Shown here: positions 32,251-44,582 of the stretch, one piece after another
Layout of the letters: the number at the start of each line of letters is the position of its first letter
Numbering within the stretch: position 1 is the first letter of the stretch
DNA from: Anthoceros angustus
Lineage: Eukaryota > Streptophyta > Anthocerotopsida > Anthocerotales > Anthocerotaceae
NCBI GenBank assembly: GCA_010909165.1
Contig: MU008213.1
Coordinates: 126,402 to 190,401 of the forward strand
Reading direction: 5' to 3'
Length of the DNA stretch: 64,000 nt
Translations under genes and position numbers: made by a program
The notes under the pieces: model-generated
What the model was told of the DNA's origin: nothing
The model's database searches: none
Seen by the model: only the letters and a program-made list of their open reading frames with translations

Positions 32251-35200
32251 TCGTTTGCCAAGACAAGATGTTGCGCTTAGCTTTCTTTCGATTGGACTTC
32301 CTCTTCAATGTGGTATAACGCCGCGGCAACAAGCTCGACTCCATCCGCGCCATCGCAACATCCGTGGCTTCCAAAGAACTCGCCCACGGTGCACTTGTGC
32401 ATATCATCACCTCGAACCCTCATCCATACTTTCGTCGTAACTACTAGTGTGGTGAGGATGGCCACCGCTGTTCTCGGACCCATCCGAGCCTGATCCGAAT
32501 CCGTCTGGAGACGCCAAGACGGCCGCTTGCCGCCCGTCTCGCCGACCGCAAAAGCCACCTTAAAGCTAGAATTGGAGTGCATTTGCTGGCCATTGATGCG
32601 AGAGAACTCACACCGCTGGTGCTCGGAGTGGCGCAGACAGTGAATTCTTGAAATGTGTGCGAATACGAGCTGCGAGCTCATGCTGGGCGGGGACAATACA
32701 TGTACACGCCGTGATTTCGTGGCATCCTCCCTGTGGTCGTGATCCGTAGGCACGGCAACCCGCAAAGGTGGTACATCCGTTATCCGAACGCCCCCGTCCG
32801 GTGTGCAATCATGACTTCATGACCCATAAACATGCAGACACGTAGGACTGGAACGTGCTTGCGAAACCATGGACGGAAGCACAAACGCCACACCATGGAG
32901 ATCCGCCGTCGTGATGACCCACGGGTAAGTAAGTCGACCACGATCGGGGCAAAGCTACGCCGAGGCGATGCGCATCGACGCAGATCTGGGCCGACAAGAA
33001 CCTCGCGCCTACGGACATGAGCAGAATTGCGAACCGAGGAGCCACCACCGCCTTCCAATCCCAACTCGGGCGAGAGCACTAGCACGCCATCGGATGCACG
33101 CAATGTTCGCGATGCGGCACAAGCAGCGGAAGCCGGGCGTTATGTCAAGCGTAGCCGACTCTTCCGACGGAGATTGGGCGAGTGTAGGGGTGACACGCAA
33201 TGGAAAGGGAGGATGTGCGCTACCGGCTTTGGTCGGCACCAACGGGTGAGATGGTTGACACGCGACGTCATTGCATTTGGGGATGCGTGTTTTGATTTAA
33301 AGTTGATTACACACAATCCGAAAGTTCGACAACGGCCTTGATCGTCCTAAGCTTGCAAGCAAATGCAACAAAACGTTCGAGGAGGCGCCTTCCCCTTGGT
33401 GTAAACAACCTCCTTCATGTCCACTTGCTCCGGCAAGGAATAGTGTTGAGCTCATTGTCTCAAAGTCTCGCTAGCTCCCATGTTGCGTCGCCATTCTGTG
33501 AAAGGGCACCGAACCCGGTTCGCAGAGTGCGTTCCATGCCGTCTCGTCCAACGATCCCAATTCCATTCTTGTGAAGTGTGTAGCTTGAGCCGCAGCGCTT
33601 GACGTGAAGCCCCACATCGGCTTTGTTCTATCCAAACAGCGACTCAAGCAACCTCCTCCTTGGATCGTGGCCTCTGCAGAAATTGTAGCTCCGAATGCGG
33701 TTCGCCTCTTCTTCCCATGGAGGAAATGTGGCTTGAGGCTGGCACTCCGAGCGCCCGGATGCGCCGCCGCCAGCGATTGCTCCTCCACTTTCGCCGCATC
33801 ACCCGGGCGGATCGGTCCCTCACGGGAGGGTGGCGTGTACATCCGCTTACCCTTCTCTCTCAATCTCCCTCTCCTTCAACTTCCGAGGCTTGCCGCAATC
33901 CTTGCCAATTCTCTCCATCGAGGTATGCAATGGACCGGAATCTAGAGAATGCCTTGTGCATCTAGGAGGGCAAAGAGCTATAGCACCAATCACCATACTT
34001 TGTTTATTACGCGTGACTCGGAAGGACGTGCAACGTGACTTGTCATGTCCGGTCAACGCATGAACGGGCACAAACCATACCCATCCATTCCGCCAAGCGC
34101 ATGTGACAGTCATCGAGTTTTATTGGGTGAGACATGAAGAAGTACACGTAGTGATCAAAGAAGAAGGACTTTCCCATCCCTTTAATTACGGTAATCATAT
34201 ACCCACATTGTGAGGTATAAACCGTCCCTAGTCACACGACGACGTGATCCGAGACGGAAGAGCCAAGGCGGCGGCACTCCATACCAGGTCCTTGATGGCC
34301 GACAAGAGGAGAGCAACCTCCGTCCATCATCCTTGATGGCCATCGTCGATGTGAACCGCCTCGTCTGATGGGCATCGTCGGTTTCACACAGCAACAACGA
34401 TGTGCAAACACTTCGCAATGATCCACAAATGCGGGGTGAGGGAGGAATGTTGCGGTTCACAAATGCGGATTCCACAACACTTCACACCGCAGCATGAACT
34501 TGCGTTGGAGAAAAGGGCCAAACAAAAGTGTTCACATGCGCCTCCCCACCGAGCACCCAATCCATACCGTGCGGTCACCGAACACCATGCCCGCACTGTA
34601 GAAGGGACCACCGCTAGAGAAGGAACCACTCGCCACCGAACGGCAAGACGTGAGGGATAGCAAGAGGAGACAGCCCACGCCGTGAAGGGGGACACCGCGC
34701 CCAACATTCCCATATGATCCTTGATGGCCATCGATTTTTGGCAGTCAAGATGGAGACATGCACACACGCCTCGTCCGCGAGCTACTGGATACCCACGTGG
34801 TTTTCGACTAAGCTCGTTGCGATACTTGCACATGTCCGTCATAGACGGCACAAGGTAGAGCGACGCAGGGAGGCGTGTTTCCGCTGGAAGACAAGCTCGC
34901 CCTCGGATGCGAAGATGACCAAAACAAAGGTAGTAGCGTGAAGCGAGGGCAAGGTGGTGACATTTAAAGCGGAACACGACCTTAGGCAGCCTCTTGTCCT
35001 CCGTGCCACATCGGGTTGCGGATGAGAGGATCTTGAATTTCAGCCGCCTTACATGTGAGAAAGGAGACATGGCAGTCGGCATGGCACCCGCCATCAATGC
35101 TGACGGCGGTAAATTCATGGAGGGCGGTGGCGCGGGGCAAAGAAGCGGAACACGAAGGTAGATGTCATGTCTCCCAAGGTCCGGATATCCTTTGCGCGGC

Positions 35201-35879
35201 GAGTGACGCCGAGCCGTCTGGCGCCAAGGTGTGTGAATACATGACACGCTCATGTGACGCGCTTTGATTGGTGGATGCACAACGGAGTCTCGATGCACAT
35301 CATTATATGGGAGAACGCGAAATATATATGGCAAATTCACATACACGGTCCTTCATTCATGGCATAATGAATGGGGGCATTTAGTTTGCTTGAATGGCTC
35401 TCACGTGCCACACCCACCGTCCTTGCACAATGGTGTAGAAGAAGCAGATATCGAACAGAGAACGGGCCGTGCACACGACCTTCGACATGGCATGTTTTCT
35501 ACCATGCCCGCTTTTCAAATATTAAAATGGCTTCACCACACCTTTCTTGGACAACGGTGGAGAAGACAAGTTTATGCGAGAGATAGGGAGCCATTGTCTT
35601 TGGTTCATGGTATAAGGCCATGACATTGTCATGGCCTTCAACATAGGGGACCATACATGGCATGCATGGAGGAATGGCAAGGCTGGTGTGGCATAGCACG
35701 CCACGAAGTCTCCTCCTCTCTCCTCTTTCCTCCTCCCCACCACCGCGCCGCCCACGCACCACCACTCCCCACACACCATGGCCACCGCCATACCGTCACC
35801 ACGGCTCCTCGGAATGTGGTCGCGACATCGCCGCATCGCGGGGTCGGATCGGCAATGTGGTGGTAGAACGGGCAAAGCA
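32251..35879. other. Element A interior, unassigned
   Basis: Probably includes the N-terminal part of the minus-strand TNP2 up to about 33.1 kb. I can identify no motif there. The 320-codon minus ORF at 34384-35346 has no recognisable domain. Confidence 0.35.
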
Positions 35880-36470
35880 TAAAAATAGCAAATTAACACA
35901 TGCATGGTCCGTGGAGCATGGCAGTGTTCTAAGTGGTCTTGCCCTTGAAATGGCATACATCCGTGGGCATTACCTGAGACGAAATGGCATTGTGAACACT
36001 TGTCCACAAAGGGCAAATCGGCCTTGGCTCTCCAAATGGTCATCCGTAATGGCCAAAATTGACATGAGGCAAAGACATGGTCATGACGAATGAGGAACAT
36101 TTGTCCTGGGTCAGTGATCATGCATGATGGGAATGTATTGTCCTTGGACCACGAACCGAATGAACAATGGCAAATTAGTGTCCGTCGATCGAAAATGATC
36201 TTCCATAATGGAAACATTTGTCCTTGGCTTAAATGGTCATCCAATGGCCAAAATTGACTGAGGCCAAGGCATGGTCATGACAAATGAGGAACATTTGTCC
36301 TTGGGTCACGAAATGACCATACATAACGGAATGTTTTGTCCTTGGACCACGAAATGCGCATGAGCAAAGGGAAATTATTTTCCTTCGATGCGATATGGTA
36401 ATCCATAATGGGCTAAATTTGTCCTTGGATTTAAAATCGATAAACACGGGATGCCTATATATGCCAAACA
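35880..36470. repeat. Degenerate tandem array around TGTCCTTGG
   Basis: ATTTGTCCTTGG or close variants occur near 36088, 36138, 36210, 36293, 36340 and 36417, separated by related blocks (CCACGAAATG, TGGTCATGACAAATGAGGAACA, CATAATGG). It resembles the array at 43720-44420 in element B. Confidence 0.7.
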
Positions 36471-36762
36471 TGCATGGATGCCATATGTGCAGAATGGTGT
36501 GGTGGACAATCGCCGTTGCTGGTGTTTTAGGCATGTGAATGCCACATGCACATATAGGTGGTGGGCGCAAACTCCGAGTTTGTGCCCGAAATCGGCATGC
36601 ATGGCACATGAGCCACCGGCATGCCCTAGGACTTACGCCTCTTCTCCTTGCCCCTCTTCCCCATCACCACAGTGGTTACCTCACCGCCCCTCGGCCATCG
36701 CCACGGAGTTCCTGCTCACTTTGTCGCATTATCGTGCATGTGTGACTCGGTTGGCCTCGACC

Positions 36763-38280
36763 ATGGTTTGGGACGTTGACTTTGAGGATTTGGAAGCCGC
36801 TCGCTTAAGCTCGAACAACAATCCGCCGCGGATGTCGGCCCATAACGCCGCTGCCGGAAGGAGGACAGCCCATCGACGCGTTTTGCCTGCCGAGAGGGAG
36901 AGTGCCGAAGGGAAAATGGTCCACAAGGGACTTGGCAGAGCGAGACGGGCGCCCAACTACCGGATGGAAGCACGGCCGGATGGTGGAAGCGCGCAAGTGA
37001 GGTGGGCGCGGTCGTGGAGAAAGCCGATTCCACCAAGTGGAGAGGTGGATGCCCATGGCGTGGAGCGGGAAGCGAGAGGTGGAGGTGCCGAGGGAGAACC
37101 TTCACAGGAGTGGAGTCGTCAAGAGGCGCGATGCTGGGCGAAGCCGGAAGTGGAGTGGGTGTCTCCAACAGTGGGGAGCTAACGCTACTGCTTCTGCAGG
37201 AGAGATTCCAAAGTCAGGAGGGATCCAGGCAGCGACATCCGGAGGGAACGAGGACATTGGCCTTAGTCTGGAGCTTGAGGGTCAGTGTCCAACTTGAGGA
37301 GCATGGTGGTGGTGCACAAGAGGGTGACCGTGTGCTGAGAGATGGCATACGTTTTGTGGACCTTCCGCTGGTGGCGACGGACAACCCCAACAACGCGCGG
37401 TGAGGGAGCCTTTGAGGGGAGGAGACTCGCAGTGGGAGTGGAGACCGGTCTGCTGTGGACGCGCGGAGGAGGGCCAAGGAGCGCATGCCTATGATGGTGA
37501 GGAGGGCGGTGAGGAGGAGGACACCCGGGAGGATGGGGAGAGCGGGAGCGAGGAGGAAGATGTGGAGATGGCGGATGCCGAGGTCGAGGAAGACATGCCG
37601 ACTACATTGCCAGACATGAAATTGGAGAATTGACGAGCACTGGCCGGTAAGCCATTAGACGATGTCATAGCTGCGTGCGCTACATGGGCGTGGCGGTACA
37701 TGGAGCCTATGCGATGGAGGGTGGATAGAGAATGAGGAGGATGAAGAGTCGTCCGATGAGGAAGGACGAGTGAGGAAGGCCTTCCACCAGCGGTGTGTTG
37801 GAGCTAGTGTGTGCAAAATGGAGCCGATGCCATGCCATCGAGCCACGAAAGTTTGAAAGACCGTGAGGAAGGTAGAGTATGAGTTTGCAAGTATAGAGCG
37901 CGAGGATATTGTGGCGGTTTGCGGTGCATCGGACAAGGAACCACAATGTGGGCAAGAAGGTGCGGCAAGCGCAATTGGAGGGAGAAGGGAAGGATGCAAA
38001 ATGGTTGCATCCGCCTAATGTGAGCACGAAGGCATGGAGAAAGGCGTGCGAAGCCGTGGTGACGTTGCACAAGCATGGGGTGTGTGGCCAACACCAAAAG
38101 AAGCCGCAACGCCGGCAAGAATTGCGAAGCACGAGCATGGGACGAATCCCTTTGGTCCAAGAGGGAGCAAAGGAGTTCGAGAAACGGTATGTCCAACGGG
38201 AGGGAGCGCAACTGGATGAGTTGAAGTGGGCAGCAAGGCATGGATTGGACAAGATGCCGAGTCTTGGAGTGGTAAAATAG
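36763..38280 (+). pseudogene. Unrecognised coding-like region in element A
   Basis: The plus strand holds a start-like MVWDVDFEDLEAARL at about 36763, an acidic stretch GGEEEDTREDGESGSEEEDVEM near 37505-37570, and a 123-codon frame 37909-38280 with RTRNHNVGKKVRQAQ, KWLHPPNVSTKAWRKACEAV and EGAKEFEKRYVQREG. Composition is protein-like and charged. A TTCTGCAG just before 37200 could be an intron acceptor, so the pieces may be exons of one gene, but this is inference. It runs opposite to TNP2 in the same element. I know no family for it. Confidence 0.3.
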
Positions 38281-39399
38281 TGATTAATGGAATGCTTGGT
38301 TGTGATATGTAGGTTTCGCTATGTAGGACGTGAGTCAAGTGATGCGTGCATGACCGCAGGGAAGAAGGGAAGGGAAAACTGGAAGGTGAAGGGTCGTGAA
38401 GGAAGGCATGTAACCCGGTGGAGAGAAGGAAGATGGAGGGAAGGTGCCAACAGGGAGCGTCACCACAAGTGATGCCGGAGGCAACGTGGATGGTGGGGAT
38501 CCCGGAGGTGTGATGGCGTGCCGACAGGCGTATCACACGATCCGTGTCAAAAGCGTGAGTAGGGTGGCAACCCGGACATCGAGAGATTGAATGCTATTCG
38601 CTTGTCTGTAATTGTGGAAGTGGTGATTTGGCAGCCTATGGGGGAGTGAAGGGCTAGCCATTGAGGCTAGTGGGTCGAATGCCGCAGTAAGGTGGACCAC
38701 ACCAGACGAAACGAGGAGGTCTTTAAGAGGGTCAAGCAAAAGACAACGGGTGTTGAAGCCGCAAGAGGAGTCCGAGTGACGGTGGCGAAGGGGTGTAGGC
38801 GCAAGTGACATAGGAATGGTTGGTACGCCTATGGGTGGGGGGGCCGTTTGTGGAGGGGGAATGTAAATGGTCGAGATGTTTTCCTGGACGATGGAGTCGC
38901 CAGGCATGGGTGGACCGGTGATGGTCAATTAGCAACAAACAAGAGGGAATTGGTCTCCCACCTTTGTAGCCCGCATTGACATGGTCTGTAATTGTGAAAG
39001 TGGTTATAGAGGTCGGATAGGTGTAGGAAGATGTGGAGGAACCCGAAACCATTGGTGTTGGTCTCAAGAGTCACCAAGTGACGCCGCCCGCCCGTGAGGC
39101 ACATGTTGGTGGTGCCGACGCATGCCCATATCACGTGGAGTTCGTGCATCGGAAACAAAGTCAAGGGATAGAGGATTGAAGTGTCCAAAAATTTGATTTA
39201 AATTGTCAATAAAATCAAACACTTAGATATGTAAGGTATGAGAGTGACGTAAGGGTTAGCACATATATATTATTATATAAACAAGTCTTGATGCCTATAT
39301 ACGACGTACATACGTATACAAAGAGGCAAATACACTAATATAATAGAAGTATAAGATGGATGTGTACATATAAACGCACATACTTATGTCTTGAAGCCT

Positions 39400-40012
39400 A
39401 CAAACATATATATGTATATTGAGTATATGCAAAGGAGGTAAAAGGAAGGACAGAGAGAGAGGTCATTGTAACAAGCAAGTTGAAAGAGGAATAGTGGAAG
39501 AGTATAAAATGGTGTGATAGGGGAGGTCCTTCTCACTGAAGGAGGAGGAGAAGTGAAAGAGTATAAAAGGGTGTGATAAGGGGGCAATAAATAGGAGGGT
39601 GAGGTGAGAGGAGAGAGACCAAGTATTGTGTTAAGATGGGGTGAGAAGTGGATAAGAAAAGGACACCTTGAACACCAAGCCACCATAAAGTGTTGCAATA
39701 TTGAAGTGGTACATGAAGTGAGAGACCAAGCATTGTGTTAGGATGGTGGGAGAAGGAAGAGAAAGAATGGACCAACTTAACACCAAGCCATCAAACCATG
39801 CCGAAGTTGGAAGTGGAAATTATTAACAATGCTTGTGAGAGAGGGGTACCTGTAAGGGAGGGGGAAGAGATAGTGTCGTTCGTGTTAAGATGCACCAAAC
39901 GGGACAGAACTAACAAACTTAATACCAACCCTCCAAAACATGTTGCAATGTGGAAGTGTAACAAAAATTGCAACATCCATCGTAACATACAGGGTGCCCT
40001 TTTCTAGTAGGG
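39400..40012 (-). repeat. CACTA-A right terminal and subterminal region
   Basis: Read inward from 40012: the terminal repeat CCCTACTAGAAAAGGG, then blocks with TGTTAC, ATTGCAAC, and several copies of TGGTNTTAAGTT / CTTGGTGTTAAG and CCAAGCATTGTGTTA. A second, duplicated copy of this end terminates at 41815. Confidence 0.8.
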
Positions 40013-40725
40013 ATCACCGGATATGCCAACGCTCTGGACCCGGCATGAGGTTGGGAGAATGCAACAAGAGTGCATCGGTCATGTGTCGCTTGAAAGAGAA
40101 TTTCCACCCAACTTGTTTGATATTCTCACACATCTCATTATTCACTTGGACGGATGTATGCATTGGACCCGTATGTGCTGGATGTATCCTGGGAGAGGTA
40201 TTTGGGGAGCAGGAAGGACACTATTAGACAGAAAACCGTGAGGGCGTATGGCGGAGGGATATGTGAGGGAGGAATCTTGTCGTATGCTAAGTCACCTTCG
40301 TGAACACTATCCTCAATCGTCCCATATTTGGAGCGATAAGTTCATGAAGAAGAAAGAAAAGGCATTAGGCATGGGACGCCCATACAAGTTTACGACGGAG
40401 TTGCACCAGTCCACACTTTCATCTTGGTCCACATCCAAATCTTAGACCCATTCTTGCAGAAGACGAGGAGGAAGTGAACAAGGAGTAACGATTTGAGCCA
40501 TCTTTGTGCATGGATCCATGTTGGCGTAAATTCAGTGGGAAAGATCTGCACCCACCAGATGTGGTCGCGCTATGGACGGGCTAACGCTTTGGGCCACGAC
40601 ATGTGCACATGGCTGTAAGGAAGCCACCTTCTGGACAAATGCCGAGTAAGAGTCGAAGTGACACATGTGATGTGGTACACCTGCACGTCATGGGGGACGT
40701 AAGGGAGCGACTTACTATGGCCATG
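40013..40725 (+). pseudogene. TNP2 of element B, 3' part, first (duplicated) copy
   Basis: The sequence directly after the CACTA-A end reads ITGYANALDP, then EREFPPNLFDI at 40092-40124, THLIIHL, a MYPGRG remnant of the conserved MYP-x-ERYLG block near 40182, EGYVREES and LHQSTLSSW. This is the C-terminal region (DUF4218 side) that is missing from the TNP2 ending at 26113. The piece ends where duplication unit 2 begins. Confidence 0.82.
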
Positions 40726-41815
40726 CAAGAGGGAATTGGTCCGCCCACCTTTGTAGCCTGGCATTGACATAGCCTGTAATTGTGAAGTGGTTATAGAGGT
40801 CATTTGGATAGGTGTAGGAAGATGTGGAGGAACCCGAAACCATTGGTGTTGGTCTCAAGAGTCACCAAGTGGCGTGCGTCGCTTGTGAGGCACATGTTGG
40901 TGGTGCACGGACGCATATGCCCATATCACGTGGAGTTCGTATTGCATCGGTGGAAACAAAGTGCAAGGGATAGAGGACGATTGAAGTGTCCAAAAATTTG
41001 ATTTAAATTGTCAATAAAATCAAACACTTAGATATAAGGTATGAGAGTGACGTAAGGGTTAGCACATATATATTATTATATAAACAAGTCTTGATGCCTA
41101 TATACGTATACACGTATACAAAGAGGCATGTAAATACACTAATATAATAGAAGTATAACAGATGGATGTGTACATATAAACGTACACATACTTATGTCTT
41201 GAAGCCTACAAACATATATATGTATATTGAGTATATGCAAAGGAGGTAAAAGGAAGGAACAACAGCGGAGAGAGGTCATTGTAACAAGCAAGTTGAAAGA
41301 GGAATAGTGGAAGAGTATAAAATGGGCTGATAGGGGAGGTCCTTCTCACATCATGAAGGAGGAGGAGAAGTGAAAGAGTATAAAAGGGTGTGATAAGGGG
41401 GCAATAAATAGGAGGGTGAGGGAGAGAGAGAGACCAAGTATTGTGTTAAGATGGGGTGAGAAGTGGATAAGAAAAGGACACCTTGAACACCAAGCCACCA
41501 TAAAGTGTTGCAATATTGAAGTGGTACATGAAGTGAGAGACCAAGCATTGTGTTAGGATGGTGGGAGAAGGAAGAGAAAGAATGGACCAACTTAACACCA
41601 AGCCATCAAACCATCGGAAGTTGGAAGTGGAAATTATTAACAATGCTTGTGAGAGGGTGTACCCCGGAAGAGATAGTCGGAGTTCGTGTTAAGATGGCGC
41701 ACCAAACGGACAGAACTAACAAACTTAATACCAACCCTCCAAAACATGTTGCAATGTGGAAGTGTAACAAAAATTGCAACATCCAACATACATAGGGTGC
41801 CCTTTTCTAGTAGGG

Positions 41816-42850
41816 ATCATTGGATATGCCAACGCAATCGGACTCTCCGGGGCATGAGGTTGGGAGAGAATGCAACAAGAGTGCATCGGTCATGTGTCGC
41901 TTGAAAGAGAATTTCCACAACTTGTTTGATATTTGACACATCTCATTATTCACTTGGTGGATGATGTTGCGGTGGGCCTAAGTGTGCTTGGATGTATCCT
42001 GTGGAGGTATTTGGGGAGCGGGAAGGACACTATTAGGCAATAGCAAACCGGAGCGATGGCGAGGAGGGATATGTGAGGAGGAATCTTTCTTTGTATGCTA
42101 GTCGTACCTTAGTGAACACTATCCTCAATCGTCCCATATTTGGGCGATAAGTTCATGAAGAATGCGGGAAAGGCATTAGGCATGGGGCGCCCATACAAGT
42201 TCTGACCGAGTTGCACCAGTCCACACTTTCATCTTGGTCCACATCCAAATCTTAGACCCATTCTTGCAGTCTGAGGAGGAAGTGGAACAAGGAGTAATGG
42301 CGACCAGAATCTCTTTTTGCATGGATCCATGTTGGCGAGATTCGGGCCGTGGGAAGATTGATCCATCTCACAGCGATGTGGCTGCGATTATGGACGGGCC
42401 ATCCTTTGGGCCCCACATACAGGCACATGGCATGCAAGGAAGCCACCTTGACGATCGCGAGGGAGTCGAAGTGACCAGACGGGTGTGTTCACCGATCGTC
42501 ATGGGGGCGAGGGGCGGACTTACTATGGCCATGTCCAAGAAATCCTGCGGGTCTCGTTTTGAAGTGCAGACCACTCATCCACGAAGGTGAAGTGGTTCGA
42601 GTGCAATCCGCAGCCCGGATCTCCTTCGTTGAGAAGCGATCACGAGGTTTCCACCGGCGTGTTTATTATGCGTGTCAGGCGGATGATGTCGATACCCCAT
42701 TCATATGGCCAAATCAAGTGACCCGGTGTATTCTCTACATGCTGAGCAGAGAGAGGGGTGGGCATTTACGTGCCACCGCACGGGGTGGAGGAGGAAGGAG
42801 GAAGCGTGATGGACATTGTGGGCGGCATATAGGAAGTGAAGCGATCCATT
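41816..42850 (+). pseudogene. TNP2 of element B, 3' part, second copy running to the C-terminus
   Basis: It repeats the resumed TNP2 and then goes past the duplicated segment at 42533. The tail has VVRVQSAARISFVEKRSRG, FHRRVYYACQADDVDTPFI and WPNQVTRCILYML around 42590-42740, in line with the DUF4216-like end of TNP2 proteins. Frameshifts persist through the first half. With 24250-26113 it accounts for a whole TNP2 gene split by element A. Confidence 0.72.
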
Positions 42851-43719
42851 GAAACCCTAACTATACGAAACCTCTACTACCCGCATGTATGGACACGGCT
42901 TACAAGCTCAATTACGCCTTTAGGCTAATAACAAGAGATCACGAGATAGCAGTTCGCACTATTCCGAGATGTCGGATGTTCGGAAGTCAACAACAATTAC
43001 GCTCTATGCCATCTTCTTTCCATAAAACTATCCATATCTGGCGGAAGGTGGCGACCTCGGTCATTTATGGCGGGCTTTGCCCGCCGTCTCTCCACCTTTA
43101 AGAAGGACCCACCAAGTTTGGCGCTCATCCACGACAAGCCCAAACATCGAGGCACCAGTCCATCCATGTGATTTCAAGTAAACACCTCCCCACCTCCTGC
43201 GCGCTGCAACATCAAGGCATCTGCGTCGGACTCAGTGCGGCAACCCGGTAGCTCCTTCTTAGCGATTCTTTGGGCGCGAGGCGGGCGGTGGCGCGCCCAA
43301 GCTTCGACCGGTCTGCGGATGATGCTCTCCATCTCGGAGTAAGGATCCTATTTGCGTCGCCGGTGCGTGACCATTGCCACTTTCCGCGATGCGCAAGTGC
43401 ACAAAAGCGGTGGTGGCGGAAGGTCGGCGCGGAAGGGCATAAAGCATGAAAGTGAAGAGTCGTCACCACACGAGCCTGAGCTTGCAGCGGGCCCCGGACA
43501 CGGAGTTTGGAACAATGGCCGAGGAATGGCTAACCATCGATGAATTATAGAAATGGCGCTCGCATCACGGCCGCACAGCGGGCAGGCAGCGCCCGCACAA
43601 GCGTCTGCGGGAATCAAGTTAGTGGCGGTAAAGATTTTTCATTTGCATGCACGCGCGCAACGACCCATTGCACAAGCATTTTGGTGTGTCTGCGAAACAA
43701 GTGAATGGTGAGGGGTGAT
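42851..43719. other. No recognisable gene
   Basis: Short ORFs only. Part of element B between the TNP2 and the repeat array. Confidence 0.4.
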
Positions 43720-44420
43720 GTATACGGAACACATGGACATGTACCACATCGCAATGAAGGTCATGTACCATGTATAGGTAGAAAGATGGGATCGGGAGGA
43801 TATACCCTTGGATAATGGTGTGTAATGCGAAAAACCCACGGATCTGGTACTTATTCATTCCACCCAGATGACCATATGGATGTATGGACATGGACACCAC
43901 ACACATGAAGGTCTAATGACATATATAGACAAGAGGTTGGGAGGCGGATGAATTATCCTTGGATAATGGAGCAGGATGACATACGAATAGTGTATTAATA
44001 CATTGAATATTGTAATTAATACTCGATGCTTAATTATTCCGAAATCCAAGGACGGCCGGCCTATAAATCTTTTGGCCCTTGTGTATGCGAAAAAACATGG
44101 ACATTTTCCATATACAGACATGAAGGTCATGTGACATATGTAGGCACGGAACCGACATGATCCTTGGCAAACCAATGATGCCACATAAATTTGTCCTTGG
44201 ATAATGGTATATACTAATACCGAGAGACAACCGGCCTATAAATGCTGGCGCGCATGTATGCGAAAAAACATGGACATTTTCCACATACAGACATGAAGGT
44301 CATGTGACATATGTAGGCACGGAACCGACATGATCCTTGGCAAACCAAATGATGCCGCATAAATTTGTCCTTGGATAATGGTATATACTAATACCGAGAA
44401 TTAAACAAGGACAATGCTAC
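43720..44420. repeat. Degenerate tandem array in element B (unit about 175 bp)
   Basis: Two clear units (about 44043-44220 and 44221-44400) share GGCCTATAAAT, GCGAAAAAACATGGACATTTTCC and ACATGAAGGTCATG in pieces, then GGCACGGAACCGACATGATCC and TTTGTCCTTGGATAATGG. Two more diverged units precede them from about 43720. Each carries a TATA-like CCTATAAAT, as a promoter repeat might. Confidence 0.8.
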
Positions 44421-44582
44421 TGCATTATGCCCGACACCCAAGGCCGACCTGCCTATAAATGGTGAGGGCCTATGCATGGAGATGGGAACGAGTCATCTCA
44501 AACGTCGCGCGGAATGGCTCAAGGACACCAAAAGTGGCGCAGACAAGGGAGGCGTAGGGAGGATGTGTGCTCATGACACAAA

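Larger units (their letters stand above)
26114..40012 (-). mobile_element. CACTA element A, about 13.9 kb, inserted in the TNP2 gene of element B
   Basis: The left end reads CCCTCTAGAAAAGGGCACC. The right end, read inward, is CCCTACTAGAAAAGGGCACC. Both are followed by subterminal blocks rich in TGTTAC and TTGCAA. ATC lies at or within one base of both outer borders (26112-26114, 40013-40015), fitting a 3-bp target duplication. The outer flanks join into consecutive parts of one TNP2 gene. Inside are a minus-strand TNP2 (about 30.6-32.25 kb), a minus-strand accessory ORF (28.2-28.4 kb) and repeat arrays. Ends starting CCC instead of CAC are a variant of the family name. Confidence 0.82.
38940..42533. 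repeat. Tandem duplication, two units of about 1.79 kb, across the CACTA-A right junction
   Basis: Unit 1 is 38940-40725 and unit 2 is 40726-42533. Both start CAAGAGGGAATTGG; unit 1 ends and unit 2 ends at CTTACTATGGCCATG. Four or so bases (CAAG) are shared at the joints, as in microhomology-mediated duplication. Each unit contains the CACTA-A right end (40012 and 41815) and the beginning of the resumed TNP2. The units differ mostly by small indels. Confidence 0.9.

Noticed and set aside
34384-35346. A 320-codon minus-strand ORF in element A
   Set aside because: No recognisable motif, irregular composition, several competing ORFs in other frames.
43720-44420. Regular repeats that could be mistaken for a CRISPR array
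   Set aside because: Units are long, degenerate and without unique spacers, in a plant transposon context.
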